A DNA stretch of 64,000 nt from a bacterium (GCA_018822665.1 JAHJJX010000029.1:1-64000); one strand, 5' to 3'. Numbered from the stretch's first letter, positions 42,890-53,643 are shown. Program-made: numbers and translations. The notes: a model not told the origin generated them from the letters alone.

Positions 42890-45484
42890 ATGAAATATAT
42901 ATTTACACTTTTTATTTTTATGGCAACTCTTGCATTTGCCGACACTCTCTCACGAGAAAATGCAGAAGCTACTGTACATCTCGATAAGGTTTCGCTCCAA
43001 TTGCATTGGAAATACCAGTTTGAATTTGCAGGATTCATAGCAGCGAAAGAGAAAGGATTTTATGAAGAGGCAGGGCTTGATGTTGAGCTCAAGGAATACG
43101 TGCACGGTATGAACGTTGTAGAGGAAGTTTTAAGTAAAAAATCTAATTACGGTATCTATAACTCAAATATTTTACTTGGATATTTAAACAATCAGCCTCT
43201 GCTCCTGCTTTCATCGTACTTTAAAAGGTCTGCTCTCATTTTAATTACAAAACCAGGCATAAAATCTCCGACGGATTTAGTCGGTAAAACTATTATGTCC
43301 AGCGGTGAAGATGATTTTAATATCAATTTTAAATCTTTATTTGACATATATGATATAAATACGGGTACTTTGAAATTTGTGGAGCATACATACAGTGTGG
43401 ATGATTTTGCCGCAAGCGACTTGGACGCTATGACTGCCTTCATCTCCGATCAGCCCTATTGTCTCAATAAGCTGGGGGTTAAATACAATATTATCAATCC
43501 TAGTGATTATGGAACATTTAATCTTCAACTTGAACTTTTCACATCACAAGAAGAGGCCCTAAGCAATTTTTCAAGAACTAAAAAATTCAGAGATGCAAGC
43601 ATAAAAGGGTGGCAATACGCTTTTACCCACCAAGAAGAGATAATAGAAATTATTTACAATAAATATTCCAAAAAAAATTCTAAAGATTTTTTGAAAAATG
43701 AAGCAAAAGAGATTCGAAAGCTGATTCTTCCCTTTACTTATAGCATAGGCTCCATAGATAAAAACTATTTAAGCAGACAACTGGAAATTTTTAAACAAAA
43801 TTACCATCTAAAAAATGATAAGACGGTCGATGATTTTATTTTTGATGAGAGCGTAAAAGATAATCAGCTTGAACTCACAGAGGGTGAACTCGAATATTTA
43901 AAATCGCACAAAATTATCAATGTTTGTCTGCAGTATAATCAATTCCCTTATGATGGCTATGAAAACAAAGCACATACAGGGATTATGTCCAGCATATTCA
44001 ACATCATATCGGAAAATTTAAATGTGGAATTTAGAGCCGTTACCACTACATCCCATAATGATTTAATGTCAAAAGTGCTAAATAAAAAGTGTGAAATCCT
44101 TTCTATCTTGCCCACACAAAGCAAGCATTTTCCAAATATTATTGCAACAAAGCCTTTTGTTAAAAGTCATTTTACATTGATAAGCGAACTTGATAAATCT
44201 TTTATACAAAATCCAATGCAGCTAAAAGATAAATTGTTGCTTGTACAGTTTCCGATATATAAAGATTACTTAATCCATCTCTACCCCTATTTAACAATAG
44301 AAGTTGAAGAAGATGTGAATAAATTAATGAAAAAAATATTTGACGGCACTGCGTATGCTTCTCTAGAAGTCGATGAAAAAGCTGACTATCTGGTAGATAA
44401 ATATGGTTATGGCAAGTTGAAAATCAATGGATTTTTAGCAAAAGACAAACCAATACCCGGAAGCATCGGTGTTCAAAAAGATGAAGCTGTTCTTTTTTCG
44501 ATTATGCAAAAAGCCTTAGAAAATATTTCCGAACAAAGAATTGAAACGATTATCAACAGCTGGAGGCTGACGAGATACCAAAATCGTACGGATTATCATC
44601 TGGTCATAAAAATTTTGATGGTAGTAGGTTTTATTATTTTACTAATGGCATATTATCAAAGAAAACTTCAGCATTTTAATATTGAACTTGAAAAACAGGT
44701 AAAAGAAAAAACCCGTGAGCTTCAAGAAATAAACGAATCTCTTGAGCATACTGTTCAAGAAAAAGTGGAAGAGTTGATTCAAAAAGACAAGATATTGACA
44801 GTTCAATCAAAACAGGCGGTTATGGGAGAGATGATTAGCATGATAGCGCATCAATGGAGACAACCGCTCTCGACCATTACTCTGCAAATATCAAATTTAC
44901 AAATAAAAAGAATGATGGGGGAAGCTGTTGATGACGTAAAAGTTGAAGATACGCTCAATAAAATAAGCGATACAATCATGTATCTCTCCGATACAGTAGA
45001 TGATTTTCAGACATATTTTCGCACAGATAAAACATCTACAAGAGTAGAAGTTCACGAGGTTTTGGAAAAGGTTGCAAATTTTGTTTTGCCGCGAATACAA
45101 AATATAAACTTGGAAATAAAAAAAGAAGAAGAAATTTATGTGGATGTTTACATCAATGAACTTATGCAAGTGATTATAAACATCGTCAATAATGCGATAG
45201 ATTCTTTTGAGGGGATACAAAGAGAGAATAAGAAGATTACTTTATATGCGCAATCCAAAGATGAAAATGTTTGCATCTGTGTTGAAGACAATGGAAGCGG
45301 AATTTTAGAGCAGGACTTAAATAAACTCTTTGAACCGTATTTTAGTACGAAAGGAAAAAATGGAACAGGACTTGGACTGTATATGTCTCAAATGATTATT
45401 GAAAAACAGTTCAACGGGAAAATCAACGTTCAAAGTTCACAAGAGGGAAGCCTTTTTATTGTTGAAATACATAAAAGTGTTTAA
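42890..45484 (+). CDS. sensor histidine kinase with NMT1/THI5-like and SBP_bac_3-like periplasmic domains
   Basis: VSLQLHWKYQFEFAGFIAAKEKGFYEEAGLDVEL; SBP-like second module; MIAHQWRQPLSTI H-box; GTGLGLYMSQMII. Confidence 0.9.
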   Translation: MKYIFTLFIFMATLAFADTLSRENAEATVHLDKVSLQLHWKYQFEFAGFIAAKEKGFYEEAGLDVELKEYVHGMNVVEEVLSKKSNYGIYNSNILLGYLNNQPLLLLSSYFKRSALILITKPGIKSPTDLVGKTIMSSGEDDFNINFKSLFDIYDINTGTLKFVEHTYSVDDFAASDLDAMTAFISDQPYCLNKLGVKYNIINPSDYGTFNLQLELFTSQEEALSNFSRTKKFRDASIKGWQYAFTHQEEIIEIIYNKYSKKNSKDFLKNEAKEIRKLILPFTYSIGSIDKNYLSRQLEIFKQNYHLKNDKTVDDFIFDESVKDNQLELTEGELEYLKSHKIINVCLQYNQFPYDGYENKAHTGIMSSIFNIISENLNVEFRAVTTTSHNDLMSKVLNKKCEILSILPTQSKHFPNIIATKPFVKSHFTLISELDKSFIQNPMQLKDKLLLVQFPIYKDYLIHLYPYLTIEVEEDVNKLMKKIFDGTAYASLEVDEKADYLVDKYGYGKLKINGFLAKDKPIPGSIGVQKDEAVLFSIMQKALENISEQRIETIINSWRLTRYQNRTDYHLVIKILMVVGFIILLMAYYQRKLQHFNIELEKQVKEKTRELQEINESLEHTVQEKVEELIQKDKILTVQSKQAVMGEMISMIAHQWRQPLSTITLQISNLQIKRMMGEAVDDVKVEDTLNKISDTIMYLSDTVDDFQTYFRTDKTSTRVEVHEVLEKVANFVLPRIQNINLEIKKEEEIYVDVYINELMQVIINIVNNAIDSFEGIQRENKKITLYAQSKDENVCICVEDNGSGILEQDLNKLFEPYFSTKGKNGTGLGLYMSQMIIEKQFNGKINVQSSQEGSLFIVEIHKSV

Positions 45485-46668
45485 TGTGTTATAGCCTGCG
45501 CCGCCGCGTATCCGCTTGCCCAGGCAAAGGCAAAATTGTATCCGCCCCTGCGCCCGAGCACATCTAAAACTTCTCCGCAAAAGTAAAGATTTTTTTGTTT
45601 GAGAGATTCCATGGTTTTTGGATTAATTTCACGTACATCCACTCCGCCTCCGCCCACTTCGGCATGGCGAAAACCGTGCGTAGCGCTCACTTCAAATCTC
45701 CAGTTTAGCATTGCATTTGCTATTTTTTTAGCGAGTTTTGTATGTATCTCCTCTGCTTTGAGGGCATGTGGAATTTTTAAATCTTCTAAAAGAAAATGAG
45801 CAATTTTTATAGGAATCATTCCTGCTAAAATATCCGTTACTGAAAATTTCGGCATATTTTTAGCGAGGTTGCTCATATGAGCCGAGAGCTTTTGGGCGTT
45901 GAAGGCAGGAAGCAAATTAATAGAGATGCCGACATGCTCAAAGTTCATTAAAGCCATACTGGCCCTTTGGGAGAGATCCAAAACGGCAAAACCGGAGACC
46001 CCATAGTTTGTAAAGAGAATATCGCCTTGGCATGTGGAATCTTTTTTATGGTTTATAAGCAGAGTAACTTCCCCATACATTTTAGCACCGGACATCTTGT
46101 GTGCAATTGTAGAATCAAGATGAAGCTGCACCAAAGAGGGGTAGGTCGGAATAATGTTATGCCCAAACTCTTTTGCAAAGCTAAGTCCGTCCTCGTTTCC
46201 TCCAAGATGACTTGCCGCCTGCGAGCCTGTTGCAACAACAACGACATCGTATTTTGCAAGTAAAGTTTTTATCTCTGTGATTTTTGTGTCGGTATGTATT
46301 TTTACTCCAAGAATTTTGGCATAGTTAAGTAAAAGTGAAGCAACACTTTTTGCTTCATTGCTAAGAGGATAAACTCTGCCGTCCTCTTTTACATCAAGTA
46401 AAAGGCCAATTTCAGAAGCAAACTTCTCAAACTCTTTAAAGCCAAAATTCTCAAGGGAGGACTGAACAAAGGAGGGATGATTGCTAAAGAAATCATTGGG
46501 GCTGATTTCTCGGTTTGTAATATTGCAACGGCCGTTGCCCGAGACCAAAATTTTCTTTGCACATTTGTCATTTTGTTCATAAACATCCACATCCAGCGAA
46601 GCTTTTGCACAAAAAATTGCACAAAGAAGACCCGAAGCACCAGCACCGATAATCGCAACTTTTTTCAT
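45481..46668 (-). CDS. HI0933-family NAD(P)/FAD-dependent oxidoreductase
   Basis: AIIGAGASGLLCAIFCAKA, GNGRCNITN, YNFAFAWASGYAA. Confidence 0.92.
   Translation of the reverse strand: MKKVAIIGAGASGLLCAIFCAKASLDVDVYEQNDKCAKKILVSGNGRCNITNREISPNDFFSNHPSFVQSSLENFGFKEFEKFASEIGLLLDVKEDGRVYPLSNEAKSVASLLLNYAKILGVKIHTDTKITEIKTLLAKYDVVVVATGSQAASHLGGNEDGLSFAKEFGHNIIPTYPSLVQLHLDSTIAHKMSGAKMYGEVTLLINHKKDSTCQGDILFTNYGVSGFAVLDLSQRASMALMNFEHVGISINLLPAFNAQKLSAHMSNLAKNMPKFSVTDILAGMIPIKIAHFLLEDLKIPHALKAEEIHTKLAKKIANAMLNWRFEVSATHGFRHAEVGGGGVDVREINPKTMESLKQKNLYFCGEVLDVLGRRGGYNFAFAWASGYAAAQAITH
45763..45773 (+). repeat. GGCATGTGGAA motif copy (exact), inside HI0933-family gene
   Basis: Exact 11-mer. Confidence 0.95.
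46029..46039 (+). repeat. GGCATGTGGAA motif copy (exact), second copy inside HI0933-family gene
   Basis: Exact 11-mer. Confidence 0.95.
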
Positions 46669-46669
46669 A

Positions 46670-48895
46670 TCAGAGACTCACAACTTTGGCGCCGAATCCG
46701 CCTAAATGCTGTGGAGCATCTTCAAACTTTTTAACTTTAGGGTGGGCTGTTAAAAAGTTTTTTACAGCATAAGAGAGTTTTCCCGTTCCTATGCCGTGGT
46801 ACACGATAACTTCATCCCAGCCTGAAATAAGGGCATCCGAAATAAACTTATCTAACACTTCTTCAGCTTCTTCAGCCCGCATGCCATGGAGGTCGCATTT
46901 TAATCCGGCTCTTTTTTCTACATTGACTTTAAGGTCCGTTTTTGATTTTTGTTTGAGTATCTCGGTATGTTTGAGTTGCGCGGTTTTGACACGAAGCCGC
47001 ATCCCCTCAACTTCTATCATCGCATCTTTTTTATCCGTTAAAGAGATAATAATTCCTTTTTTGGAATGGTACTTGACAGCGTCCCCGATTTTAAATTCCA
47101 CATGCCGGACTAAAGGCTCTTTATTTGGAGGGGGAAGTTGTTTATTTGCTTTGTTCATGGCTCTGTGAATTGAAGCACTGTCCCCGGCTTTTGCGGCTGT
47201 TTTTGCTTCACTGATGGCAATCTCGTAACTTCTTTTGAGTGCTTCTTTTTGCTCTTGGAGTTCCAAAAATATCGCTTCTCTTTCTTCTTTTAAAGCCAAC
47301 TCTTTTTTTCTTAAATCGTCTAGCTTTTCATCCACTTTTATATGTTTTTGTTTGAGTTCGCGCTCAAGTTGCGAGCCTCTTTCAATGAGAAGATTGAGCT
47401 TTTCGCTATTGTCGCCATAAACGTTTTTTGCTTCATTGACGATAGCGTTGGAAATTCCGTATCTGCTGGCTGTTTCAAAAGCGTAACTTTTGCCGATAAT
47501 TCCCTGCATAAACTCATAGGTGGGAAGTCTTAGCTTTTCATCGTAAATTGCCGCCATAAGCTCTACATCGTCACGGTCTGCCATAAGAGCGGCAAGTCTT
47601 TTGTGGTGCGTTGTCACCACCACCTTTTGCCCTCTTTTGATTAAGTCATCCAAAATCACCTTAAAAAGTGCCGCTGCTTCATCGCTGTCTGTTCCGAGTT
47701 CTATCTCATCCACTCCCACTAAAGCGGATTTATATTCAAAAATTTTTGAAAATTCCTGCATTCTTCCCGCAAAAGTCGAGATATCATTTTTGACATTTTG
47801 AGGGTCATCAATAACGGCTAAAATACTTTTGAATGAACCTATGTGGGATGTATGCTCATTTAGCTTCATAGGTATAATATATTTTGCCATGAAAGCAGAT
47901 GCCAAGATGGACTTTAAAAGCATTGTTTTACCGCCGGCATTCACCCCTGTAATCATGAGTATATTTTTACTAAAATTCACATGGATAGGTTTCGCGTGTT
48001 GCAGAGCAGGGTGAATAAAACCGTTCAATACGATATGAGAATCATTTTTTGATTTTACAAGTTGCAGATTTTTGCTTCTTGCAAATAAGACTCTTGCCTG
48101 ATAATTGTCAAACTTATCAAACTCTTTGTCAATAAAGGCGATAAATGGCTGAATCTCAGCCAGTTTTTCTGAAAAACTTTTGGCATAAGAGTAAAAAATG
48201 CTCTCCCGCTCTTGCTGGATATATCTGATTTTTTCTTTTGTTTTTAAGATATTATCGGGAGAGACATAAAAAAAACCGCCGCTGCTTCTGGCAATGACTG
48301 CTCCTTTGAGAACATGGTTGAAACCGCCGCGAACCAAAAGACACTCCTCGTCATTGATAAAGTGAACCTGCGTATCGACAAGATATCCTGTTATCTTTGA
48401 GCTTGAGATAAGCCTTTTAAGTGAACCGCTCATCTCATTTTTATATTCTTTAATTCTCTGACTTAATCCAAAAAGAGTTTCATCAAGGGCTTCATTAAAC
48501 AAACCGTCTTGGTTAAAATACTCTTCAATCTCTATAAATCTCTCATCAATGATTATCTTATGCATCCACTCACCGATGATTCCTTCTAATGCACGATTTT
48601 TAAAATATCTGAAATATCTCACTACTTTCACAATTTCAAATATTTGTTCAAAATTTAAAACACCTCTTTTTTTGAGATGTGCTTTTATATTTGAAAAATC
48701 CGCAGTTTTTTGAGGTGCTTTAAACTCTATGGTATCGAGTGCTTTTATGTAGCGAAAGTGGAGTTCTTGGTCTCCTTCTATGTAAAGAGGGGTGTCTCTT
48801 GAGAAAAAATGTTTAAAGGAGTTTATATGATCATTTAAATCGAGTTGTTCAATAAGCAACTCGATTTTAGATTTATTAGAAGGAGCTACTCGCAC
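46670..48895 (-). CDS. mutS2: endonuclease MutS2
   Basis: MutS ATPase ITGVNAGGKTMLLKS and C-terminal Smr domain LDLHG-like CDLHGMRAEEA...VYHGIGTGKL. Confidence 0.93.
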   Translation of the reverse strand: MRVAPSNKSKIELLIEQLDLNDHINSFKHFFSRDTPLYIEGDQELHFRYIKALDTIEFKAPQKTADFSNIKAHLKKRGVLNFEQIFEIVKVVRYFRYFKNRALEGIIGEWMHKIIIDERFIEIEEYFNQDGLFNEALDETLFGLSQRIKEYKNEMSGSLKRLISSSKITGYLVDTQVHFINDEECLLVRGGFNHVLKGAVIARSSGGFFYVSPDNILKTKEKIRYIQQERESIFYSYAKSFSEKLAEIQPFIAFIDKEFDKFDNYQARVLFARSKNLQLVKSKNDSHIVLNGFIHPALQHAKPIHVNFSKNILMITGVNAGGKTMLLKSILASAFMAKYIIPMKLNEHTSHIGSFKSILAVIDDPQNVKNDISTFAGRMQEFSKIFEYKSALVGVDEIELGTDSDEAAALFKVILDDLIKRGQKVVVTTHHKRLAALMADRDDVELMAAIYDEKLRLPTYEFMQGIIGKSYAFETASRYGISNAIVNEAKNVYGDNSEKLNLLIERGSQLERELKQKHIKVDEKLDDLRKKELALKEEREAIFLELQEQKEALKRSYEIAISEAKTAAKAGDSASIHRAMNKANKQLPPPNKEPLVRHVEFKIGDAVKYHSKKGIIISLTDKKDAMIEVEGMRLRVKTAQLKHTEILKQKSKTDLKVNVEKRAGLKCDLHGMRAEEAEEVLDKFISDALISGWDEVIVYHGIGTGKLSYAVKNFLTAHPKVKKFEDAPQHLGGFGAKVVSL
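47096..47106 (-). repeat. GGCATGTGGAA motif copy (exact), inside mutS2
   Basis: TTCCACATGCC on + strand. Confidence 0.95.
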
Positions 48896-49215
48896 TGTGA
48901 TGCACTAATCATCTGGTTAAAATAAGGAGTGTTTGCTTTGCCTATAAAAGTGTAGGTTCCGATACTGAGGGTATAATTTGTGCTGTTTACGTCTTGGCCT
49001 GGGCATTGAACAGTTTTATTTTGCTCAAATTTTCGTACAACATTCAACATCTTTTCTCTTTGCGAATCACTGTATGCGTTAAAGGCGATAGCACCGAGAA
49101 TAATGGAAAAAAATACACCCGTTACTACGGCTTTTTGAGATTTTGTTAATTCTGTAAAATAATGCAGGGCTAAAAAGAAAAATCCTACAATTACAAGACC
49201 TGCTATATATGCCAT
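48886..49215 (-). CDS. hypothetical membrane protein
   Basis: 109 aa, two TM segments, overlaps mutS2 and abuts murC. Confidence 0.6.
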   Translation of the reverse strand: MAYIAGLVIVGFFFLALHYFTELTKSQKAVVTGVFFSIILGAIAFNAYSDSQREKMLNVVRKFEQNKTVQCPGQDVNSTNYTLSIGTYTFIGKANTPYFNQMISASQCE

Positions 49216-50543
49216 TAAAGAGTTCCTCTTATTTGATACGTTATATCTCCTGCGCCGAAACTGATAATTAAACCATTGTCTACGGTTCGGAGAACTTGTT
49301 TGTCTTTGACTATGGATATTTTATTGTCAGTTCTTTGGATGCTATCGGCCATGGTCAGATTATATTGTTTGAATTTTTCTTTAAAGTCAATATCTCTAGT
49401 AGCTTCACCTGCCGACCAAACAGGTAAAATGATAAGTTCCTGTGCGCCCTCAAAACACTTGATAAATTCTTCTAAATTATCAATAGTACGAGAATATTTA
49501 TGTGGCTGCCAAATAGCCGTAATTTTATCAAAACCTTTGAGAAGCGCATATTCTTTGACAGATTGGAAGGTGGCTTTTATCTCTGTAGGATGGTGCCCGT
49601 AGTCATCAATAATAACACTGTTCTCCTCCAAGCCTACGATATCAAAGCGTTTTTTAATCCCTTTGAATGTGAGTAAATTAGCGCGTATTTCTTCTATGTC
49701 CATACTGTCATTGGCTGCAAGTATAGCCAAAGAAGCATCTATGGCGATATGTTTGCCAAATCCCCATACATCAAAACTTCCCAAATCTTTGAGGGTAAAT
49801 CTTGTGTGCGGCTCATCCTCTATAAGGATAAACTCTATCTCCGTAATATCCGTGTTTGGATAAAGCCAGGTTGCCTCGATTTCCCCTACTAATTTACTTA
49901 AAAACGGGTCTTCGGCATTTAATACACGAAGCGTTGCCGAATTGATAAAAGTACGGTAGGAATCATAAAATAATTCATAGTTATAATCATAGTATTCCAT
50001 GTGCTCCGGTTCGGCATTGATAACTATGGAGCAGTATGGATTGGAGTTTATAAAACTGCCGTCACTCTCATCCGCTTCAAAAAGCATAACATCTGTTGTC
50101 GCATCGTATCTTACATTTGAACCGAAGGCTTTTGATTCTGCACCGATAATCGCAGAGCCCTGCATAATGGCCGTGAGAATTGCCGTTGTTGTGCTTTTGC
50201 CATGTGCTCCTGCAACAGAGTAGACTTTTTTGTCATCCAAGATTTGCAGAAGCGCCTCGCGGCGGGCTAATACTTCTATCTCTTTTGTTTTTGCTTCAAT
50301 TATTTCCGGATTGTCGGGACGGATAATTGCAGAGTGCACTATGAGATCTTGATCCGTGACAGCATCCGCGGCATGTGGAACTGTGACTTTTATTCCCAGT
50401 TTTTTCAGCTTTTGAGTGATAACCGTGTCAGAAATATCAGAGCCGCTTACTTCATGCCCTTTATAATGCATGTACTGTGCGAGTCCTGAAATACCGATGC
50501 CGCCAATTCCAATAAAATGAATTTTGATTTTTTGAGTTATCAT
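49215..50543 (-). CDS. murC: UDP-N-acetylmuramate-L-alanine ligase
   Basis: HFIGIGGIGISGLAQ, AGAHGKSTTTAI, DDYGHHPTEI. Confidence 0.96.
   Translation of the reverse strand: MITQKIKIHFIGIGGIGISGLAQYMHYKGHEVSGSDISDTVITQKLKKLGIKVTVPHAADAVTDQDLIVHSAIIRPDNPEIIEAKTKEIEVLARREALLQILDDKKVYSVAGAHGKSTTTAILTAIMQGSAIIGAESKAFGSNVRYDATTDVMLFEADESDGSFINSNPYCSIVINAEPEHMEYYDYNYELFYDSYRTFINSATLRVLNAEDPFLSKLVGEIEATWLYPNTDITEIEFILIEDEPHTRFTLKDLGSFDVWGFGKHIAIDASLAILAANDSMDIEEIRANLLTFKGIKKRFDIVGLEENSVIIDDYGHHPTEIKATFQSVKEYALLKGFDKITAIWQPHKYSRTIDNLEEFIKCFEGAQELIILPVWSAGEATRDIDFKEKFKQYNLTMADSIQRTDNKISIVKDKQVLRTVDNGLIISFGAGDITYQIRGTL
50370..50380 (+). repeat. GGCATGTGGAA motif copy (exact), inside murC
   Basis: Exact 11-mer. 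Confidence 0.95.
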
Positions 50544-51061
50544 GCAGTTGCTCCCCCGTCTATTTGGGATTTTTCTAGCAATTTTTGTGCCTCTTTTGTA
50601 AAGCAGCTTACATAAAAAGTACCGGCATTCTGAGTCTCGTCAATATCTGCAATGCGGGAAAGAAAATCGTCTAAAGAAAGATTTTCACTCGAGGCAATCC
50701 AATGGAGTTTAAGTGCGCTTGAAAATTTTTCATCATTGCTTAATCCGCTAAGAACTTCAAATAAAGCGCTGGCATCTGAAAGTTTATCTGCACTGTAATG
50801 TTCGATAGCATATTCGTAAAGTGCCCTTAATGTGGCAAAGTCCTGAACTTCATTCATATCCATAACTCTGTGTGCTTCAAGAGCATCTGTTAATCTTTCA
50901 AGGGCCAAATCAAGAATGTTGGCATAAAAACCATAGAGAGATTCTTCATCAAAGGAGTCAAATGCTTTTTGTTCCAACACATAAAGTGAGGCCAAATCTG
51001 CATTTTGCTGCGCTTTTAAAACTTCTGCTTTTAAATTTTCTATTGTATTCATGCTAAACAT
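50540..51061 (-). CDS. hypothetical protein
   Basis: 173 aa ORF overlapping murC and dapC-like genes in an operon arrangement. Confidence 0.6.
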   Translation of the reverse strand: MFSMNTIENLKAEVLKAQQNADLASLYVLEQKAFDSFDEESLYGFYANILDLALERLTDALEAHRVMDMNEVQDFATLRALYEYAIEHYSADKLSDASALFEVLSGLSNDEKFSSALKLHWIASSENLSLDDFLSRIADIDETQNAGTFYVSCFTKEAQKLLEKSQIDGGATA

Positions 51062-52185
51062 TCCTTGATTCTATTGAGGGCATCTTTTGTATTTGTTTCA
51101 TTTTCGACTAAAGCTATGCGGATAAAGTTTTTTCCGGGATTGTATCCGTTTTTGTCATCTCTTGCCAAGTATTCTCCCGGAAGCACTTTTACATTGTACT
51201 CTTTGTAGAGTTTTTTTGTAAATTCCAAAGGATTTTTTACTTTCAACCAGACGTAAAACGTGGCATGTGGAATCTCCACGCCAAGAATTTCTTGTGCTAG
51301 CTCAAAGTTTCTTTTGTAAACTTTTCGTGAGACTTCAACATGGGCTTCATCGCTCCAAGCTTCGGCTGCAGCGCTTTGAAGAGGAAGAGGAGAAGCACAT
51401 CCGACATAGGTTCTGTAGTCCATGTATTGTTTTAAAATAGCTGCATCACCGGCTATGAAACCAGAACGAAGTCCCGGAGCAGAGGAGCGTTTGGATATAG
51501 AATTGATGACTATAACATTTTTAAAATCTGTATTTCCTACATGTGTAGAAGCTTCGAGAAGTGAAGGAATAGGTTTGTCTGTGAAGATTTCGCTGTAACA
51601 TTCATCATTGAGCAAAACAAAATTATGTTTTAAGCTCAGCTTCACCCAGGTTCCAAGCTCGTCAATGCTGAGTGTTGAAGATGTAGGATTATTCGGAAAG
51701 TTGAGTATCACAAGGTCACAGGTGCGTAACTCATCTTCGTTTATTTCAGGTTTAAACTTGTTTTGTTCATTTAAATTCATAAGAATCATTTTGGCTCTTG
51801 AAGCGATTGCCGCACCTTCATATATCTGATAAAAAGGGTTTGGAAAAGCCATAACGGGTTCTGTTTTGTCAAAAAGTAAAAACTGGGGGAAGTTAAACAA
51901 TACTTCCCTTGTCCCAAAAGTTGGAATGATTTGCGCATTGCTCAGTTTGGTGTTGAATCTTTTTAATATGAATTCTCTTTGGGCTTCTCTTAGATTGTCT
52001 TCACCCGCTGTTTTAGGGTATTTTCTCAACAAAGAAGAATTTTTGCAAAGTGATTTTTGTATAAAATCAGGAGTTTCAAACTGGGGTTCGCCGATGGTTA
52101 AAGCACATGGGGCGTATGCAGCATTTGGAGTGATATCCGAGAGTAAATTATTTAGTTTTTCAAATGGATAGGGTTCAAAGTTCAT
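51049..52185 (-). CDS. class I/II aminotransferase, likely succinyldiaminopimelate transaminase
   Basis: LNFPNNPTSS, NSISKRSSAPGLRSGF PLP-lysine region. Confidence 0.88.
   Translation of the reverse strand: MNFEPYPFEKLNNLLSDITPNAAYAPCALTIGEPQFETPDFIQKSLCKNSSLLRKYPKTAGEDNLREAQREFILKRFNTKLSNAQIIPTFGTREVLFNFPQFLLFDKTEPVMAFPNPFYQIYEGAAIASRAKMILMNLNEQNKFKPEINEDELRTCDLVILNFPNNPTSSTLSIDELGTWVKLSLKHNFVLLNDECYSEIFTDKPIPSLLEASTHVGNTDFKNVIVINSISKRSSAPGLRSGFIAGDAAILKQYMDYRTYVGCASPLPLQSAAAEAWSDEAHVEVSRKVYKRNFELAQEILGVEIPHATFYVWLKVKNPLEFTKKLYKEYNVKVLPGEYLARDDKNGYNPGKNFIRIALVENETNTKDALNRIKECLA
51262..51272 (+). repeat. GGCATGTGGAA motif copy (exact), inside aminotransferase gene
   Basis: Exact 11-mer. Confidence 0.95.
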
Positions 52186-52256
52186 TGTTTATTTCTGCCT
52201 TATAAAAATCGTGTTATTATATCTTAATTGTCGTTTGTCTAGAGAAAAAGAGGTGT

Positions 52257-53144
52257 GTGATGCGAATAATTTTAACCCTGCTATTTCTGGCGGTTTTGGC
52301 TTTGAGTTTAACTCTAAGTCTCGATGAAAGCGCGATGAATCTACATGATGAATCTTTTGAAAGAGCGATGATAGCGTTTGGTTTAGCAAAAGGCCTGAAT
52401 GCGATTATCTCGCTTATTCAGGGCACACAACTGTCTCTGACACCTGTCGGCGTAGGTATGACCTTTAGTGTCGGGGAAGTTTTGGACCCCCTCAATGATA
52501 TGGTTGAGCGATTCTCATGGGTTATGCTTGGAGCTACTGTATCATTAGGAATTCAAAAAATAGTTTTAATTTTAAGCACGAAACTGTTTTTGCAAGTTGC
52601 TTTATTTTTGAGTGTCGGGACAGTGTTGTTTTTTATGTGGATGAAAAAGTTAAAAACACATGGTTTTTTTATCCTTAGCATTAGAATCGTTTTATTTCTT
52701 TTTATTTTAAGATTCGGTGCTATTGCCTTTGTATATTCCTCTGAACTTTTTTATAATTCTATTCTTCAGACAGAATTTGCAACATCCAGTGCAGTTTTGG
52801 AAAAGACCAAAGACAAACTCGAGGAGATGCAAAGCAAAAACAATAAAATAGTTGAGTCAAAAAAAGATAGTGCATGGTATGAATTGGATGTTCGCACAAA
52901 ATACGAGGAGTTGAAATCACAACTCAACATTCAACAGCAGTTAAAATCTCTCGAAGAGAGCATGGAGAGTGCATCAAGAAAAATAATCAATTTAATAACT
53001 ATTTTCGTGGTTCAAAGCATATTAATGCCATTATTGTTTTTATGGCTTTTATTTGCAAGCATACGATGGATATTCAGAATGGAAATGGACGCAGAGCACA
53101 TCTTTCGCATGTTAAATAAAACGCAAAAAAGCAGTAGAATATAA
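52257..53144 (+). CDS. hypothetical multi-pass membrane protein
   Basis: 295 aa, several TM segments, central coiled-coil-like region. Confidence 0.6.
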   Translation: MMRIILTLLFLAVLALSLTLSLDESAMNLHDESFERAMIAFGLAKGLNAIISLIQGTQLSLTPVGVGMTFSVGEVLDPLNDMVERFSWVMLGATVSLGIQKIVLILSTKLFLQVALFLSVGTVLFFMWMKKLKTHGFFILSIRIVLFLFILRFGAIAFVYSSELFYNSILQTEFATSSAVLEKTKDKLEEMQSKNNKIVESKKDSAWYELDVRTKYEELKSQLNIQQQLKSLEESMESASRKIINLITIFVVQSILMPLLFLWLLFASIRWIFRMEMDAEHIFRMLNKTQKSSRI

Positions 53145-53167
53145 AACACGAATTATAAAGGAAAATA

Positions 53168-53602
53168 ATGAAAGTATCGCTAAGCATAGTTTTAGCTCTC
53201 CTTATTCTAGGATGCGGCGAAGATGTTAAGAAAGAGCCTCTCAGCGCTGTTCAAAATGCTCAAGAAATGCCAAAAGAGGAGCGTGTTAAAGAACTTAAAG
53301 AGAGAATCGTCGAACCTGTTCAAGCAGCGACAATCCAAAGAACCATTGCTCCGACTCCTCTAAAAACAGGGGAAACAATTTATAAGGCATGTGGAAACTG
53401 TCATGGAGCAAATGCCCAAAAAGCGGCTTTAAATAAATCTCAAATCATTCAAGGTTGGAATGCTGAAAAAATTGCCGATGCCTTGAATGGGTATAAAGAG
53501 GGAAGTTATGGCGGAGCTATGAAAGCAGTTATGAATACGCAGGCTTCTAAGTTAAGTGATTCAGAGATTCATCTTGTTTCTGAGTATATTTCAAAGTTAT
53601 AA
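53168..53602 (+). CDS. c-type cytochrome lipoprotein
   Basis: Lipobox LLILGC; YKACGNCHGANAQKAALNKS. Confidence 0.85.
   Translation: MKVSLSIVLALLILGCGEDVKKEPLSAVQNAQEMPKEERVKELKERIVEPVQAATIQRTIAPTPLKTGETIYKACGNCHGANAQKAALNKSQIIQGWNAEKIADALNGYKEGSYGGAMKAVMNTQASKLSDSEIHLVSEYISKL
53386..53396 (+). repeat. GGCATGTGGAA motif copy (exact), inside cytochrome c gene, next to the heme motif
   Basis: Exact 11-mer. Confidence 0.95.
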
Positions 53603-53643
53603 ATATTTCTGCTGCCCAAGAAGCGGAATAAGGAGTGATTTTT

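Noticed and set aside
46791-48014. Serine-rich plus-strand ORFs opposite mutS2
   Set aside because: Typical antisense of Lys/Glu-rich coding sequence.
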